A stretch of DNA of 64,000 bases from Hymenopus coronatus (GCA_030762935.1 CM060883.1:32048501-32112500); one strand, 5' to 3'; counted from the first letter of the stretch, positions 35,567 to 47,605 are shown. Made by a program: numbers and translations. Notes: a model not told the origin generated them from the letters alone.

Positions 35567-37129
35567 TGTTATTTAACTAGTATTCACTAACAGCTTAATT
35601 TGCCATACTCTGTTTATTTTCTTGAGAGTTAATAAAGGCAAGGACTTGAAATCCTATGTACAAATTAGATGAGATATGATAATTGTGTTGTATGAATTAA
35701 ATTACAATTGAACAACAGTTGTAGAATGTTTAAGATTTTCGCTTGCTGTTGTGTTAACGTTGTGACAGCAAATGAACAACTTTCCTCAAGAATTACCAAC
35801 TTCATGATTTTCTTTCTTGATAACCTTTTTAATGTAAGGTAGCTCTACACATATTATAGTATATTATGGCAAATTATATTTCAGATCTCAAATAAAATCC
35901 CTTGCCTAAGAACCAGTAATATAATTCAATTGTACAAGAGGCTAACAAAGAAAGACCAAGCCAGTCGTTCAATGAACACAGTTTTAGTCTTTTGTGATAA
36001 ATCGTTGAAGAGGCACTCCAAAACAAAAGAAAGAAGTGGTGGAAGTAAAGCTTTTCAGCAAAAGCGGCAACAGCCACTGGTTAGAGGGATCAGATAAGAT
36101 TTGGGCAAGGTTTTCGACTTCTGAGGAAGAATTGAAAAGTAGTTTTTATTCGCTTGATGTACAAAAAATTATACTTTAAGCTTTTAGATTTTATGTTGCC
36201 GCCAGCTTTAGGTCTGTCAATAATACCATTAAGTTGTAAGTAAAAAGAGCATAATAGCCACCATGCTAATCTATACATTTCTTCCGATTACAAGAAAAAC
36301 ATGGATAAATAGGGTGCCCCTATGTATCATCTCGATTAATTAATCCATTCAAGGATACCCTATAATGGAGATGTGTTAAAATAAAATAAAAAATTTGGTC
36401 CTATAAGGTACGAACTTCTGACCTTAGTAGTACGTTCAATTCTCGCATATGATGCTTATACCATTCGGACACATGGCAGCTGCAGTATTATCTCACCTTA
36501 TAATCTTATACTGCGAATGTTATGAGTGAATTTATTTACACAATCAAACGGTAAAAACCTGTATATGAATTCAATCATAACCCGTCACCAACCAACCATG
36601 CCATCACACCGATTGGTTTAGTTGGGACCTCCCCGTCTTTTACCAAAGTTTCTCTTGAATGCAGAACATACATTTTGACTGGATTCGATCCCGCAATCCT
36701 TGGTTTGATAGGCCAGTCACTCCTATTATCACGACCATATCGCTGAAGGGGTTAAACCATACCTTATGAACTGACGCTCATCAAGCCGGGGCGCCCTGAT
36801 CCGGCTCAGGGCTCGGCTCAGATCTGTCCCCACCACTTCCACCTCATTCGACATTTTCTCTCTACGCCTCGCGGCATATGACATAGTATTAGTATTAGTC
36901 CATGACATCCCCTAAGGGCACAGGCCTCTCTCCTTGGAGAGGTGGCTTGGTTTGACAGTCCTGGTTAGCCATTCCAGGAAGGAACCTCCTTTAGTTCTTA
37001 ATCGCTCAGATAATTTGTTCCAATTACATCATATTCCCTATTATAAAATACACCATTGTTTTAAAAGTTAATTTAGCACATTTTTTGTCCGTTGTATGAA
37101 CACTTAACACTTGTCTTTAGTCATTATTT
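35567..37129. other. Single-copy stretch with weak tRNA-like scraps
   Basis: Inverted B-box-like segments occur at 36420-36490 and 36660-36735, perhaps old SINEs. Minus-strand frames at 35874-36278 are unrecognised. Confidence 0.3.
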
Positions 37130-37521
37130 ATTTTTCTACTCATTTAATACCGGTTATCTTGACTAATGCACCTTCCGTGTAGTCATCTAGGTCTGATGCT
37201 GCCATCTCCTTCAGTCGCTCGCTGTGGTCGTTCATCTGTTGCCGAATGTTTTCTTGTGATCCTCTGCCCATCTTGTTCGTTGACGTCGCGCTCTTCTTCG
37301 TCCTGTTCTCGGTTCCCACATCGTTAGCCTGTGGTTCCTTCGGTTGGGGTCTTGTCTCATGACGTGTCCCGCCCATCTCCATTTTTGGTAGTTGCTGGTC
37401 TGTGCTGCGTCTGTTGTTTGTGTTCGTCCTCTAATTATGTCGTTCCTAATTCTCCATGTGATTCCTAAGATTTTTCGTTCCATTTTCCTTTGGCATATTT
37501 GTACTCATTTTCTGTCTTTTT
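37130..37521 (-). pseudogene. Non-LTR retrotransposon C-terminal tail
   Basis: The minus strand reads QRKMERKILGITWRIRNDIIR, then TDAAQ and KWRWAGHVMRQD. This is the 'MERKMLGI..rDrirN..IR..T...D......KWrWAGHvaR' segment at the end of insect endonuclease-reverse transcriptases. A frameshift precedes the last third, and the 5' side is cut by the HLE1 at 37522. Confidence 0.75.
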
Positions 37522-37656
37522 ACTTTCTCCATACGCACTATGTACATAGTGTATTGAGAAAGTATTGCACTCCACCAAAAATTCGATACCGAGATTTCAC
37601 CGGAAATATATGTTTTAGGGTCCGCAATATCCAAAAAAAACATTTTCACAAAAAGG

Positions 37657-37706
<50 letters not shown>

Positions 37707-38420
37707 TGTCTGTGAACACGATAACTCAAAAACGAAAAGTCGGTAAAATACCAAACTTGGTATTTAAGTTTAGTATCTTCCAGGGATGCGACACGAAGAT
37801 TTTGAGAAAAATCCCCCCACCCTCAACTACCCTTTACATGGAACTTTTTTCGAAAATTTTGATTTTCTCAAAAATGGCTCTAACGATTTTGATTAAAATT
37901 TCGGATATTAAACATATTTATCTGACAAATGAAATGTATATCTTGAATTTTCTGGGAATAGCCTCTGAAGAGTAGTTTATTCTGGATGAGTTTTACTACA
38001 TTTTGAATGACTGCTAAACCGTAAGAGATGGACAAAAACTTACTACACAAAAAATGTAGAGCACTTTAAAACACACAATTTATGTTATATACATTTTTTT
38101 CGTGGAGTTCGTCGTTTTTGTGACATTCCTTATTTTTGGTTTCTGCTATGAAAACGTATACTTTTCTCATACAGGAACTTGTCAACTCCTATCCATATAA
38201 ACAAAGGAACTTCATTGACATAGCAACCAGCTTTTGACTATCACTTTAACCTGCGGTTGTCCCTTATTTCGCTTCTACTTACAAGGAAGCGAGTAATAAG
38301 ACTATTTCTTGCTATTTTTTTCTGATTAGCATAAAGTAAATAGAACTATAAGCTTTTTAAGAATTATTTGTTGCAGGGATATGGAGAAAGTCATGTGAAT
38401 GGTACATATCAGATATTTTT
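37522..38420 (+). mobile_element. HLE1 full-length copy, variant ends, long GT repeat
   Basis: The 5' end is ACTTTCTCCATACG and the 3' subterminal repeat is GATATGGAGAAAGT: both carry the same unusual CCATA/TATGG change. Hairpin ATGTGAATGGTACATAT. Confidence 0.85.
37658..37706. repeat. (GT)n microsatellite inside HLE1
   Basis: About 24 GT units, same element position as at 24067 and 7917. Confidence 0.95.
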
Positions 38421-38474
38421 TGTTGCGCTCCAAGTTTGAGGGCCATATATCAAGGTAAGTAAGATGCATGTATT

Positions 38475-38562
38475 GGAATAATGTTTTTTTCACACAAGTC
38501 GTGTGTAGGACAGGACAGGACTGTCCTACACACGGCTTGTGTGAAAAAACAAATAATTATTC
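38475..38562. repeat. Near-perfect hairpin (29 bp arms, extended to about 40)
   Basis: The inner arms run from CACACAAGTCGTGTGTAGGA to its complement with one T/C difference and a 7-nt spacer (GACAGGA). Outside, GGAATAAT/ATTATTCC extends the match with small gaps. It could be a fold-back element or a hairpin RNA source; nothing in the sequence decides. Confidence 0.85.
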
Positions 38563-38727
38563 CACTACCATTGACCATAATAGTTGGCTACACTATGAAT
38601 CCTGGGTCTAAAGTACTTGCAACATTGTAAGACGCCATTGAGGTTGTCATCTCAAAATAATTTGGGATCACCTTGTGGTTTATCGGGAAACAAACGAGTC
38701 AGTTGAGAAATTCAATGCTATGCCGGC

Positions 38728-38930
38728 ATGTTGCCATGGTAGCTCAGTGGCAGAGCAACTGGCTAGATCGGGAGATCCGTGGTTCAAATCCCGGCTATGG
38801 CGTTGAATTTTTCAGTCTGACACTACCTATCCAAGATGCATGTAAATACATGCACAGACATGCCGATTTTCTACAAAATTTGGCTCGCAGTAAGTTTGTG
38901 AATAAATATTTTCAATAATGATCTTTAATA
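38728..38930 (+). mobile_element. S6 SINE or tRNA pseudogene
   Basis: 'GCCATGGTAGCTCAGTGGCA' and GTGGTTCAAATCCCGGC are good A and B boxes, and the acceptor arms pair (GCCATGG/CTATGGC). The anticodon and T stems do not fold well, so it is not a working tRNA gene. It continues into 'gttgaatttttcagtctgacac', like a SINE body. Confidence 0.55.
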
Positions 38931-39467
38931 CATCAAAAAGAAAACCAAACATGTCAAATGCCGCTTTGAAAACTATATTACACATTCAATGAGGCGAACC
39001 ATGTTTTCTGACATAACTAAACTGGTAGAATCCAGTAAGTACCAAGTTTCTACTTCAAAGTGATAAAGCAAATATTGAAATAGGTAGATTTGTCCGAGCT
39101 TAAGAGGAATTGAAAAAGAGCCCCTTTATTGCAATACTTACATCTGCTTACATGTTTAGAATATATTTTGAGTTTGGGAGATAAATTCATTTGCATTTAT
39201 ACATTTCCTTAAACAATTTCTCTTGCTTAACATGTTACAGATTTCTAATGGTTTCTTCGAATTAAAGAAATGAACTTCTTTACTTTCAAACAATAATCTT
39301 TAAAATTAATGTATGTTAAATTTGAAAATGTCTATATGCTATGCTTAATTTAGTTGAATAAAATATAATTTGCATTTACATTTTACAGTATAATTACCTT
39401 AGTTCATGGTGTTAAAATCGGATGTATCGAACGTTTGATTCGATTTTTGAATAAAGATCATTTACAA

Positions 39468-39504
<37 letters not shown>

Positions 39505-39880
39505 ATTTGTCTAAATATTCCAAATGTTTAATATTTGTTTAGTTTTAAAAGCCTGTTAAGTTCACTTTATTTTTAAGTGCGTGTTTATTAAGAACATTTT
39601 AGGTAGACAGTTTTACACACGTTGCTCTTAGTGTGAACACCTGTCTGACCTTGCATTTTAGTCATTCTGTCATATCTGCTTGTTCAAGCATCAATCGGCT
39701 CACTTGCAAGGTTAGTTACCATGCTTGCCCAGAACCGGCTAGTGAGTTGTTTAGTTACAAAGATCTGAATTAAGGTGTGTGAAGAAGTATCGAAAACATT
39801 GAATGCAGTGTAAATCCCATCAGGAGTGGCAGGTGCCGTTACGAGTATTCCTCCTGACCTGATGCGAATATACGAATCCA
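38931..39880. other. AT-rich single-copy stretch with (TTA)n
   Basis: TTA repeat at 39469-39503. Nothing else is recognised. Confidence 0.4.
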
Positions 39881-40095
39881 CTGGCATTACACCGGCCAGC
39901 ATGCATTTAACGGAGCTACGGCTATCACGTGATCTGTTTGTTGTTCGGCACGCCTCCTGATGCCGACAAGCCGGCAACGGACAGGCTGGAAGTTATACAC
40001 CATCTCTCCAAGGAGCACTTCCAGCTGACCTGACCGGATGAAGGCACGTTATGACCGTTTGGCGAACAGTGTCGGGTTCAAGGAGGGTGACCTCG
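39881..40095 (+). pseudogene. Gypsy-type LTR retrotransposon, integrase C-terminal scrap
   Basis: Frames read ITPASMHLTELRLSRDL, then after shifts and a stop RMKARYDRLANSVGFKEGDL. These match the 'TPA..fGRELRLP.DL' and 'KaRYD..an..gF..GD.VWL' regions of Gypsy integrases. The scrap is short and broken by a stop and frameshifts, with no LTRs seen. Confidence 0.65.
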
Positions 40096-40126
40096 TATGT
40101 GAATGGAACACATCTGATTTTTTTTT
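40096..40126 (+). mobile_element. HLE1 terminal hairpin alone
   Basis: ATGTGAATGGAACACAT followed by CTGA and T's, joined directly to the Gypsy scrap; no other HLE1 sequence is attached. Confidence 0.7.
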
Positions 40127-40504
40127 ATTATTGTAGAAAAAGTATTATCTTTTGTACTCTAAATAACTCTTGATTTTTCAACACAATTTATTTCCCAAAA
40201 TTTAGAAAAAAAAAATATATAGGGTAATTTTTTTTTAAAATATCTTTGAGCGGCAGTGCAATAGTTTTAAAATAAGATTACCATCTGAATAGCATTTTGA
40301 GTAGTTTCAGTTAATTTCAGCTGAAATCCAGAAAGTGGAAGGAACAAAATTTTACTTAAATTTAAAATTCACAAAATTTTATTAGAAAAAGAACTTTTTA
40401 ATTTTTCACAAGATACCTTAAACTGAAGCAGAAAAATAAGCTTTCGTAAGAATTAGTTCGTATAGCCACTAATAAACAAGAGGAGTCAAGTGACTAATTA
40501 TTTT
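40127..40504. other. AT-rich single-copy stretch
   Basis: Nothing seen. Confidence 0.35.
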
Positions 40505-41643
40505 TAATTTCTCTAGCACATATGACAAAGTACATGGTAGGTAGAGAAGGTATTGTTATCCACCCAAAATTCAATACAGAGATTTCACCACAAATACATG
40601 TTTTGAAGACTCCTGAATAAAATAAAACTTTTTAGAAAAAGGTCAAGATGTGTGTGTGCGTCTGTGTTCAAAAAAGTCCATGAAATGCCAGTATTCTTCT
40701 ACAGATACGACACGAAGATTTTCAGGTAAATCCCCCACCCCAAAACTACCGAAATGTTCGATTTTTCGGAAATTTTCGATTTTCTAAAAGGAATCCTCTG
40801 ACTATTTTCATGCTGTAGGTTCAAGAGATTTACTTTGTAAATAAAATGCATATCCTAAATTTCTTGGGAATATCCCCTTAAGTTCTTTTCATTCTAAACG
40901 ACTTTTGTATAACTGGTAAACCGTAAGGAATAGGCAAAAAACTTATTACACAAAAAATGTAGATTTTTTTTTCTTCTGTACAGCTAACCATTTCCAGATA
41001 TTCCCTGTTATTTGTTTCCATTTGAAGTAATAACTATAAATAACTCCATGGCACGACAGCTCACGGGGAACCTTGGCCTACCGCCCGGCCGCTGCGTCCC
41101 CCATCTCGGTCCACTACAGACGTCATGGATGGGGTGCAGTATTGGAGGGTGAGACGTGGTCAGCGCCTCGAGTCCCCCCGGCCGGTTAATGCGGTCCTCG
41201 CGACCTGGAGCCGCTACTTCTCCATCAAGTAGCTCCTCAATTGGTCCCCCAGGGACCTTACGAGGCTGAGTGCACCCCGGGCCAGGTCTCCCAGCGGGGG
41301 AAAAATCCCCACGCCGGTACTGGGGATCGAACCCAGGTCTCCCGCTTGGTAAGCAGCAACGCTATCACCGCGCTAAGGAGACGACCATTTCCATTTGAAG
41401 TACTTAAACTTTATCAAACGGAAAGTCATCATCCGTTTTTGTTTTACTCCTGGCCATGGAAAGAGAACAGAATTTTACACTCAATTGCATAACGGCAGTT
41501 TTTAAAAGATGTGATTATTGCTTTAGCTTAGTGTACTCCCTTATTTTCCTTCTACTTATTAGGAACTTCATAACACAATTTATGGTAATGAACAAATTGA
41601 TTAGCATGGTGTGTGTAAAAGAATATTGTTTTGTACAGGTTCC
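40505..41643 (+). mobile_element. HLE1 GC-type copy interrupted by an S5 SINE
   Basis: 40505-41029 and 41388-41643. The 5' end is TTTCTCTAGCACA with a decayed palindrome. The 3' subterminal repeat and hairpin are missing. Confidence 0.8.
41030..41387 (-). mobile_element. S5 SINE, GC-rich, 15 bp target-site duplication
   Basis: Flanked by TTTCCATTTGAAGTA at 41015-41029 and 41388-41402. The minus strand has 'tccttagcgcggtgatagcg' (A box), GGGTTCGATCCCCAG (B box) and a long GC-rich body. It stands out sharply in composition. Confidence 0.85.
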
Positions 41644-41995
41644 TTCTAGACGAATGAAATTTAGCGAAGATACAGTGAGCTAGCTTACCCTTGATTTAAA
41701 AGTCAGCAAATAGTTTATGTTACAATAACAAACAACTCTGCTTCCTTATGATTACGTTTCGAGAATGCATTAAGGGTTTATGCCATTGTCGGTGTTTTAA
41801 TGAGAGGTGCTTGTTAATGAAAATGACAGAAATTAAGAAGAAGATGAAGGAGAAATGTCGGGATAGAAGAAATGCCAGAAAATTAGGTGTAAAGAGTAGT
41901 GTAAGCAGTTACCGAGGTTAAGAGTGAATACATGTGACTGACATCACTAGAAGTGTGATATTTGCTTCGTAGTGACTGTGCTACTGCAGCGTAGA

Positions 41996-42242
41996 AACAT
42001 GATGGCCTTCAAACGGGACCGCTCACCTACCATTGGACAATAGCCATTAGCAAATAAAAGACGATCGTGTACTACGAGTGAGAGGCAACGTAGTAAAATC
42101 TGTTTCCTGGAGACACTGATTGCAAGTAGAGATTCACCCCTCAGTTAAGGGACCAGTGGAAGATTTGGCAACAGCGAGGGTTGGTTTCTAACCGCACACA
42201 TCTTAATCCCAAACTTTAAAGTGGGGCAGGGTCATCATGTTC
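41996..42242 (+). mobile_element. Family B MITE-like element, copy 3
   Basis: Begins AACATGATGGCCTTCAAACG and ends GGGTCATCATGTTC; the internal order is as in the copy at 27391. Confidence 0.7.
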
Positions 42243-42379
42243 TGACCAATATTGTACACAATATCTGTCTGCCGTTCCTGCTTCTGTGTACCAATACTCC
42301 AGTAAAAGTTAGTATGTGACTCGCATCTAATCTCTTATTTAAAAGTGCCATCGTCAAGAACTGGCATGCGATGTGTAAG

Positions 42380-42437
42380 AATAGCTTGTTTACAGAACAG
42401 ATGGACAAAGTCAAATGAATGGAATACAAAAGATTTT
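42380..42437 (+). mobile_element. HLE1 3'-end fragment
   Basis: 'agaacagatggacaaagtcaaatgaatggaatac': diverged subterminal repeat and hairpin only. Confidence 0.6.
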
Positions 42438-42479
42438 GTAAACTAATGTTAATAAACGATAAAAAGAATCTGAAGTGGT

Positions 42480-43306
42480 GCAATCACATACTTTCTCTAG
42501 CTGCTCTACAAGATTCTTTCTACACAATGCTAACCGAGTTAAACGTTAGCAGAATGTTCTTATTACTTAGTTCCTTAAAAGTAGAAGGGAACTAAAGGAA
42601 TGCACTTGGCTAAAATATTAGTCAAATGTTTTAAAAGCTAGCGTTATGCGATTGTCATTGTAAATCGCTTCTTTGCTTGGCCAGGAGTAAAACAAAAGAA
42701 AAACTGACAATTCCTGTCTGAAAAAAGTATAAGTACTTTACAATTGAAACAAATAACAAGGGATATCTCGGAAACAACAAAAAACGTAAATGATATAAAT
42801 TGTTTGTTTTGACGAGATCTAAGTTTCTTGTGCAGTAAGTTTTTGTCCATCTCTCACGGTTAAGAGTTAAGCGAAATTCGGCAAAATTCATCCAGAATAA
42901 AGAGGTCTTCACAGGCTATTCCCAGAAAATTCAAGATATACATTTTATTTGGGACGTAAATAGCTTTAATATGCGGGATTTTAATCAAAATCGTTACAGA
43001 CATTTTTAAAAAATCAAAATTTTCAAAACATTTTCCATGTAAAGGTTAATTGGGGGTGGGGGATTTTCTTGAAAATCTTCGTGTCGCATCCTTGGAAGAT
43101 ACTAAACTTAAATACCAAGTTTGGTATTTAACGGTCATTTCGTTTTTGAGCTGTTGTCCGCAGACACACAATGCTTTTTTCGGGCTCAGGGGGGTCCGGG
43201 GATCCCAAAACACATATTTCCGGTGAAATTCGAATAGAATTTTTGGTGGTAATACAATACCTTCTCTATCCCTATGTACATTGTACATACAGGCTAGAAT
43301 AGTAAA
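42480..43306 (-). mobile_element. HLE1 GC-type copy, near full length
   Basis: The 3' subterminal repeat is GCAGCTAGAGAAAGT, and the 5' end (minus) is ACTATTCTAGCCTG. The hairpin is mostly lost. The GT site is short. Confidence 0.8.
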
Positions 43307-43932
43307 AGGTGTTCTTTTTAAACCAGTCACGTGAAGCGAGTGTTGGAGAGTCGGAATCTGAGACGATAAAGTCGCATTCTCCAGAGAATGGAATAGTAAC
43401 AGTGTCCCAAAAGGAGTGCAGTGGCACGTCTCACGTCTAATTAACAGAGCAGTATTAGAAACAAAGACCTGGTGGTCACATCGCATCGCGGCCGATATTG
43501 GTTCAGTAGCGTACGTATTCCAGCGGGACCGACCGACAGAGCGGTGGAGGGGATTATCGAAAATCGATATGAAAAGTAAACTGGAGGGCAGGAAGCCCAC
43601 TCTCTCCCTCTCACTCCTAGTACACTGAAATATGGATATTGGTTACCTGCAGGATGCCTGGCTGTGCTATGGACACCATCCACCGTCACTTCATGTATTT
43701 CCGTCATGGGCTTCGCTACATGAAATATGCACATCTGCTTTACATTATTTCTTGGCCTCTCATACGTCACAGCATTTAACCTATAAGGTTAACTATCTCA
43801 AACCAAAACGTTCGATATTTCCCATAATACTCTCATATAAGTCCGCAGTTTACGAGAAGCTGTGGTGATCCCGCGATATCTCTGGAGATGAGGGTAATAT
43901 TATCAAAATGTTCGCCTATAGCTGTGAATTTC
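43307..43932. other. Single-copy stretch, mixed composition
   Basis: Open frames on both strands (for example minus 43770-43441) have no recognised domain. It may hold an unrecognised repeat. Confidence 0.3.
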
Positions 43933-44135
43933 TTTTGTTGTTGATGTTTAAAGCCCTACTAATATGGCACCGCATGCGATGACACTGATAATACATGGAA
44001 TGAAGTGGAATGTGATGGCGGAGGAAAACGCGCCGCTTTGTCCACCACAAGTTCTACATGCGGTCGCTTGGTATCGAATCCGGGCCACCTAGGCGAGAGG
44101 TGAGCGGCTTAACCACTCGGCCACGGCGCGGCCCA
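43933..44135 (-). mobile_element. S2 SINE with 11 bp target-site duplication
   Basis: Flanked by CTGTGAATTTC at 43922-43932 and 44136-44146. Head GGGCCGCGCCGTGGCC. Confidence 0.9.
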
Positions 44136-44490
44136 CTGTGAATTTCCACAGTAAAGGAAGTTATTCCGATTCATTCCAATGGTACATAAGCACCTAATTA
44201 GATTTTCCGTAATATTTTTCATATGCATATGATATGGATATAAGGTATGGATTTTGGTACGTCTCTACCGGCACAACTTTCCCGGCGACTCTCGGTTCTC
44301 TCGCCCAATGCTGAGAGCCCGCGAGAGGGGTTACCTTATAATTTAACGAACCTGTAGTTATATACAACTGTTGGTTAGAGCTTTGCTACACGTTAAACAC
44401 AACACGAAAGAAAAGTAAGGAAAATGAGACAAGTTATGCACAGCAAAGGGTGGAAGCTATCTGTTAGGAGATGCCTTCTCCTTGTGTCGT

Positions 44491-44706
44491 TCCCCGTGGT
44501 CTAGGGGTAACATGCTAGCCTCTAGTTCCCAAGATCGCGGATTCAAACCTGGACAAGGGGATGGATCTTTTACGGGCGTTAACATCCTTAGCATTTACGG
44601 CACATAAAAGAACTTCATGTATAATAAAGGGACGTCTGAGCAAACTTAAGCCCAATTCACGCGTAATTCACGCCCAGCAGTTAAAGAGCGTCTATAAATA
44701 AAACAC
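44491..44706 (+). mobile_element. S1 SINE
   Basis: Head 'tccccgtggtctaggggta', B box GGATTCAAACC. An internal deletion removes 'ggcttccttcggaagg'. Ends 'gcgtctataaataaaac'. Confidence 0.8.
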
Positions 44707-45401
44707 AATTTCAATTTTCCTTCCTATACGTCGATGCTATGTTTGACTATATAATTATATAAATTCATTATATAAATGTCTATTATATTGCCAATTTCTA
44801 GTAAACAGAGCACGTGTCTTGCATAGTTGTTTTAGTCCAAGTGAAGTTTTTTTTTTTTTTTTTTTTTATGCATGTGCGATTTACTGCGTTATCCTTTGTA
44901 TTATTCTTACAGTTATGATTATTGCTCTAGTTATTAAGTAACAGCTTAATTGTTTGCATTTTAAGAAGAAGAAGAAAGAGCACATGTACACGCAGTGGTG
45001 GCAAGAGAGAGCAACATTGTTTCTCTCGATCACCCAACACGTCAGAGTCAGAGATACAGCGGCGGTACTATACTATGGCTATTTACAGAATCTTCGGTAT
45101 AAAATCTGACTAGTCACGTTGTTCCGCGTTACAGCCAATGCCGGTTGGCTTCTCCATTCCCCACATGCCGTACTCATGACAGACTTTCCGTCTTTCAGTT
45201 TACCACGTAGTCATTAGGGTCAGCAGTCCAGTTATCTCTAGGATAATGTATATTTGTATGTAAATGTTATAAATGCGAATCGTCAAGTTTCCTGTTCAAT
45301 TGCCACCTTCCAGAACTTCAAAATAAAATATTGTGAATACATTTGAAACTACTGGTTCAGTCAAAAAAAGGAAAAAAAAAAAAAAAAAAGCGTAAACAGA
45401 A
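44707..45401. other. Single-copy stretch
   Basis: Homopolymers only: T's at 44848-44868 and A's near 45371-45389. Confidence 0.35.
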
Positions 45402-46151
45402 GAAAAACATCTTATGTATTCCATTCACATGACTTTCTCTACATCTCTGCAACAAATTATTGTTAAAAAGCTTATACTTCTATTTACTTCATGCTAATCG
45501 AGAAACAGTCTTATTACTTGCTTCCTTGTAAGTAGAAGCGAAATAAGGAAGTACCATAGGTTAAAGTGATAGTCAAAAGCTGGTTGCTATATGACTGAAG
45601 TTCCTTTGTTTTTATCTGTATGAGAAAAGTATAGTTTTTCAAAGCTGAAACCAATAACAAGGAATAGCTAAAAAACGAACAACTGCACGAAAAAAAAAAA
45701 TGTATATTACATACATTTTGTGTTTTAATGTGCTCTACATTTTTTTGTGTGGTAAGTTTTTGTCCATCTCTTACTGCAAAATTCCGTAAAATGCATCTAG
45801 AATAAAGTAGTCTTCAGAGGCTATTCCTAGAAAATTCAAGATATACATTTTATTTGTCAGGTATCTTTAATATACGATATTTTAATCAAAATCGTTCAAG
45901 CCATTTTTGAGAACATCAAAAATTTTGAAAAATGTTCCATGTAAAGGGTAGTTGGGGGTGGGGGGATTTTCTTGAAAATCTTCCTGTCACATCCTTGGAA
46001 GTTACCAAATCTAAATACTACGTTTGGTTTTTAACGGACTTTTCGTTTATGAGCTATGCTGCCTACAGACACACACACACACACGCGCGCGCACATACAG
46101 AGACAGACAGGCAGACACACACGACATTTTTCTAAAAATGAGAAAGTAAAA
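45402..46151 (-). mobile_element. HLE1 copy with 5' palindrome deleted
   Basis: Runs from the hairpin to the GT site; 'ttttctaaaaatg' is then joined to 'agaaagtaaaag', deleting about 90 bp including the palindrome. The GT site is CA/CG/GA mixed (46069-46122). Confidence 0.8.
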
Positions 46152-46167
46152 GGTGTCTTTTGTTGAT

Positions 46168-46700
46168 TCAGGCATCTACATTATGCTAATCTAGATAAAA
46201 ATTAGCAGAACTGGTCTTATTACTGCTTCTTTGTAAGCAGAAGGGGAATAAGGGCTAAAGCAATAGTAAAAAAATGCTGACTGCTGCGTAAAACAGCTGC
46301 AATTAGGCTTTCCTTGTAATAGAGTTGAAATGAGAGATAGCCTAACGTTTGAGAAAAGTTTAAGCATGTGTTTTATCCAGATTTATCTCTTATGGTTTAA
46401 GATCTATAGATTCAGAGGCTACGCTATTCCCAAGAAATTCAAGATTCAAATTTAGTTTTTCATAAACATATATTAAACAATTGGCATTTTAATTAAATCG
46501 TTATTTCTATTTCTGAGAAAATTAAAATTTTCGGAAAATTTTGCATGTATAGAGTAGTATGGGAAAATCCTCCTGTCACATCCTTGGAGCATACTGAACT
46601 TAAATACCAAGTTTGGTATTTAATATATATTTCCTTTTTGAGATAGGCTCTCCACACACAAACACGGTCTTTTTTTTTTTTCTTTCTAGAAATACTTTTT
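46168..46700 (-). mobile_element. HLE1 copy, internal part
   Basis: Late block to GT site, no hairpin and no palindrome. Diverged, with a deletion in the middle. Confidence 0.7.
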
Positions 46701-46704
46701 TTAT

Positions 46705-47415
46705 TTTTGCTACACGTACTATGTATGTACAGAGAAAGTATTGTATTGCACCTAAAATTCGACACCGAGATTTCACCGGAAATATGTGCTTTGAATCCAA
46801 AAACAAAACGTTTTTAGAAATATAGCTGTGTGTGTCTGTGGACAGCATGGCTCAAGAACGAAAACTCGGTTGAACATCAAACTTAATATTTAAGTTCAGT
46901 ATCTTACAAGAATGCGACACGAAGAGTTTAAAGAAATCCCCCCCCCACCCAACTATTCTTTACATGGAAAATATGTCGAAAATGTTTATTTTTCAAAAAT
47001 ATTGACGATTTTGTTTAAAATCTCTTATATTTAAGATATTTACATTACAAATAAAATGTATGTTTGGAATTTTATGTGAATAGTCTTAGAAGATCTCTTT
47101 ATTTTTGATGAATTTTGTATTACTGGTAAACCGCAAGACATATATAAAAGCTTACTACACACAAAATGTAGCACTCATTAAAACCTACAATTTGTCATTT
47201 CAATTGTTTCACATAACGACTGGCTTTTAAAAGATCTGACTATCGCTTTAGTCTAGTGTATTCCCTTGTTTTCCTTCTACTTACAAAAAAGCAAGTAGTA
47301 AGACCAATTCTAGTAATGTTTATCTTGATTAGCATGAAGTAGGTAAGAGAATAATATTTTAATGTTTGTGGATCAGTTAGAGATAGTCATGTGAATGGAA
47401 CACATCAGATTTTTT
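46705..47415 (+). mobile_element. HLE1 near-complete copy, head-to-head with the previous one
   Basis: Begins TTTTTGCTACACG, ends with GTGAATGGAACACATCAGA and T's. The palindrome is shortened to CTATGTATGTACAGAG. Confidence 0.75.
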
Positions 47416-47605
47416 GCCACAAAAATAATAATTATGAGTATATTGCTGCAGCATTGCATTCATAGAACTACAGCAAGGATTTGGAATGAACAACTTTGTG
47501 CATAATACTGAAAAGCGTTAGATTTAGAAAAGCATTGCTTTGCTCTGGCTTAAAATCACTAAAATTGAGTGGGGTAAAGAAACATATATTTTAAAAACAT
47601 ATATT

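Noticed and set aside
38728..38800. Functional tRNA gene
   Set aside because: A and B boxes and the acceptor stem look good, but the anticodon and T stems do not pair; a SINE head or tRNA pseudogene is likelier.
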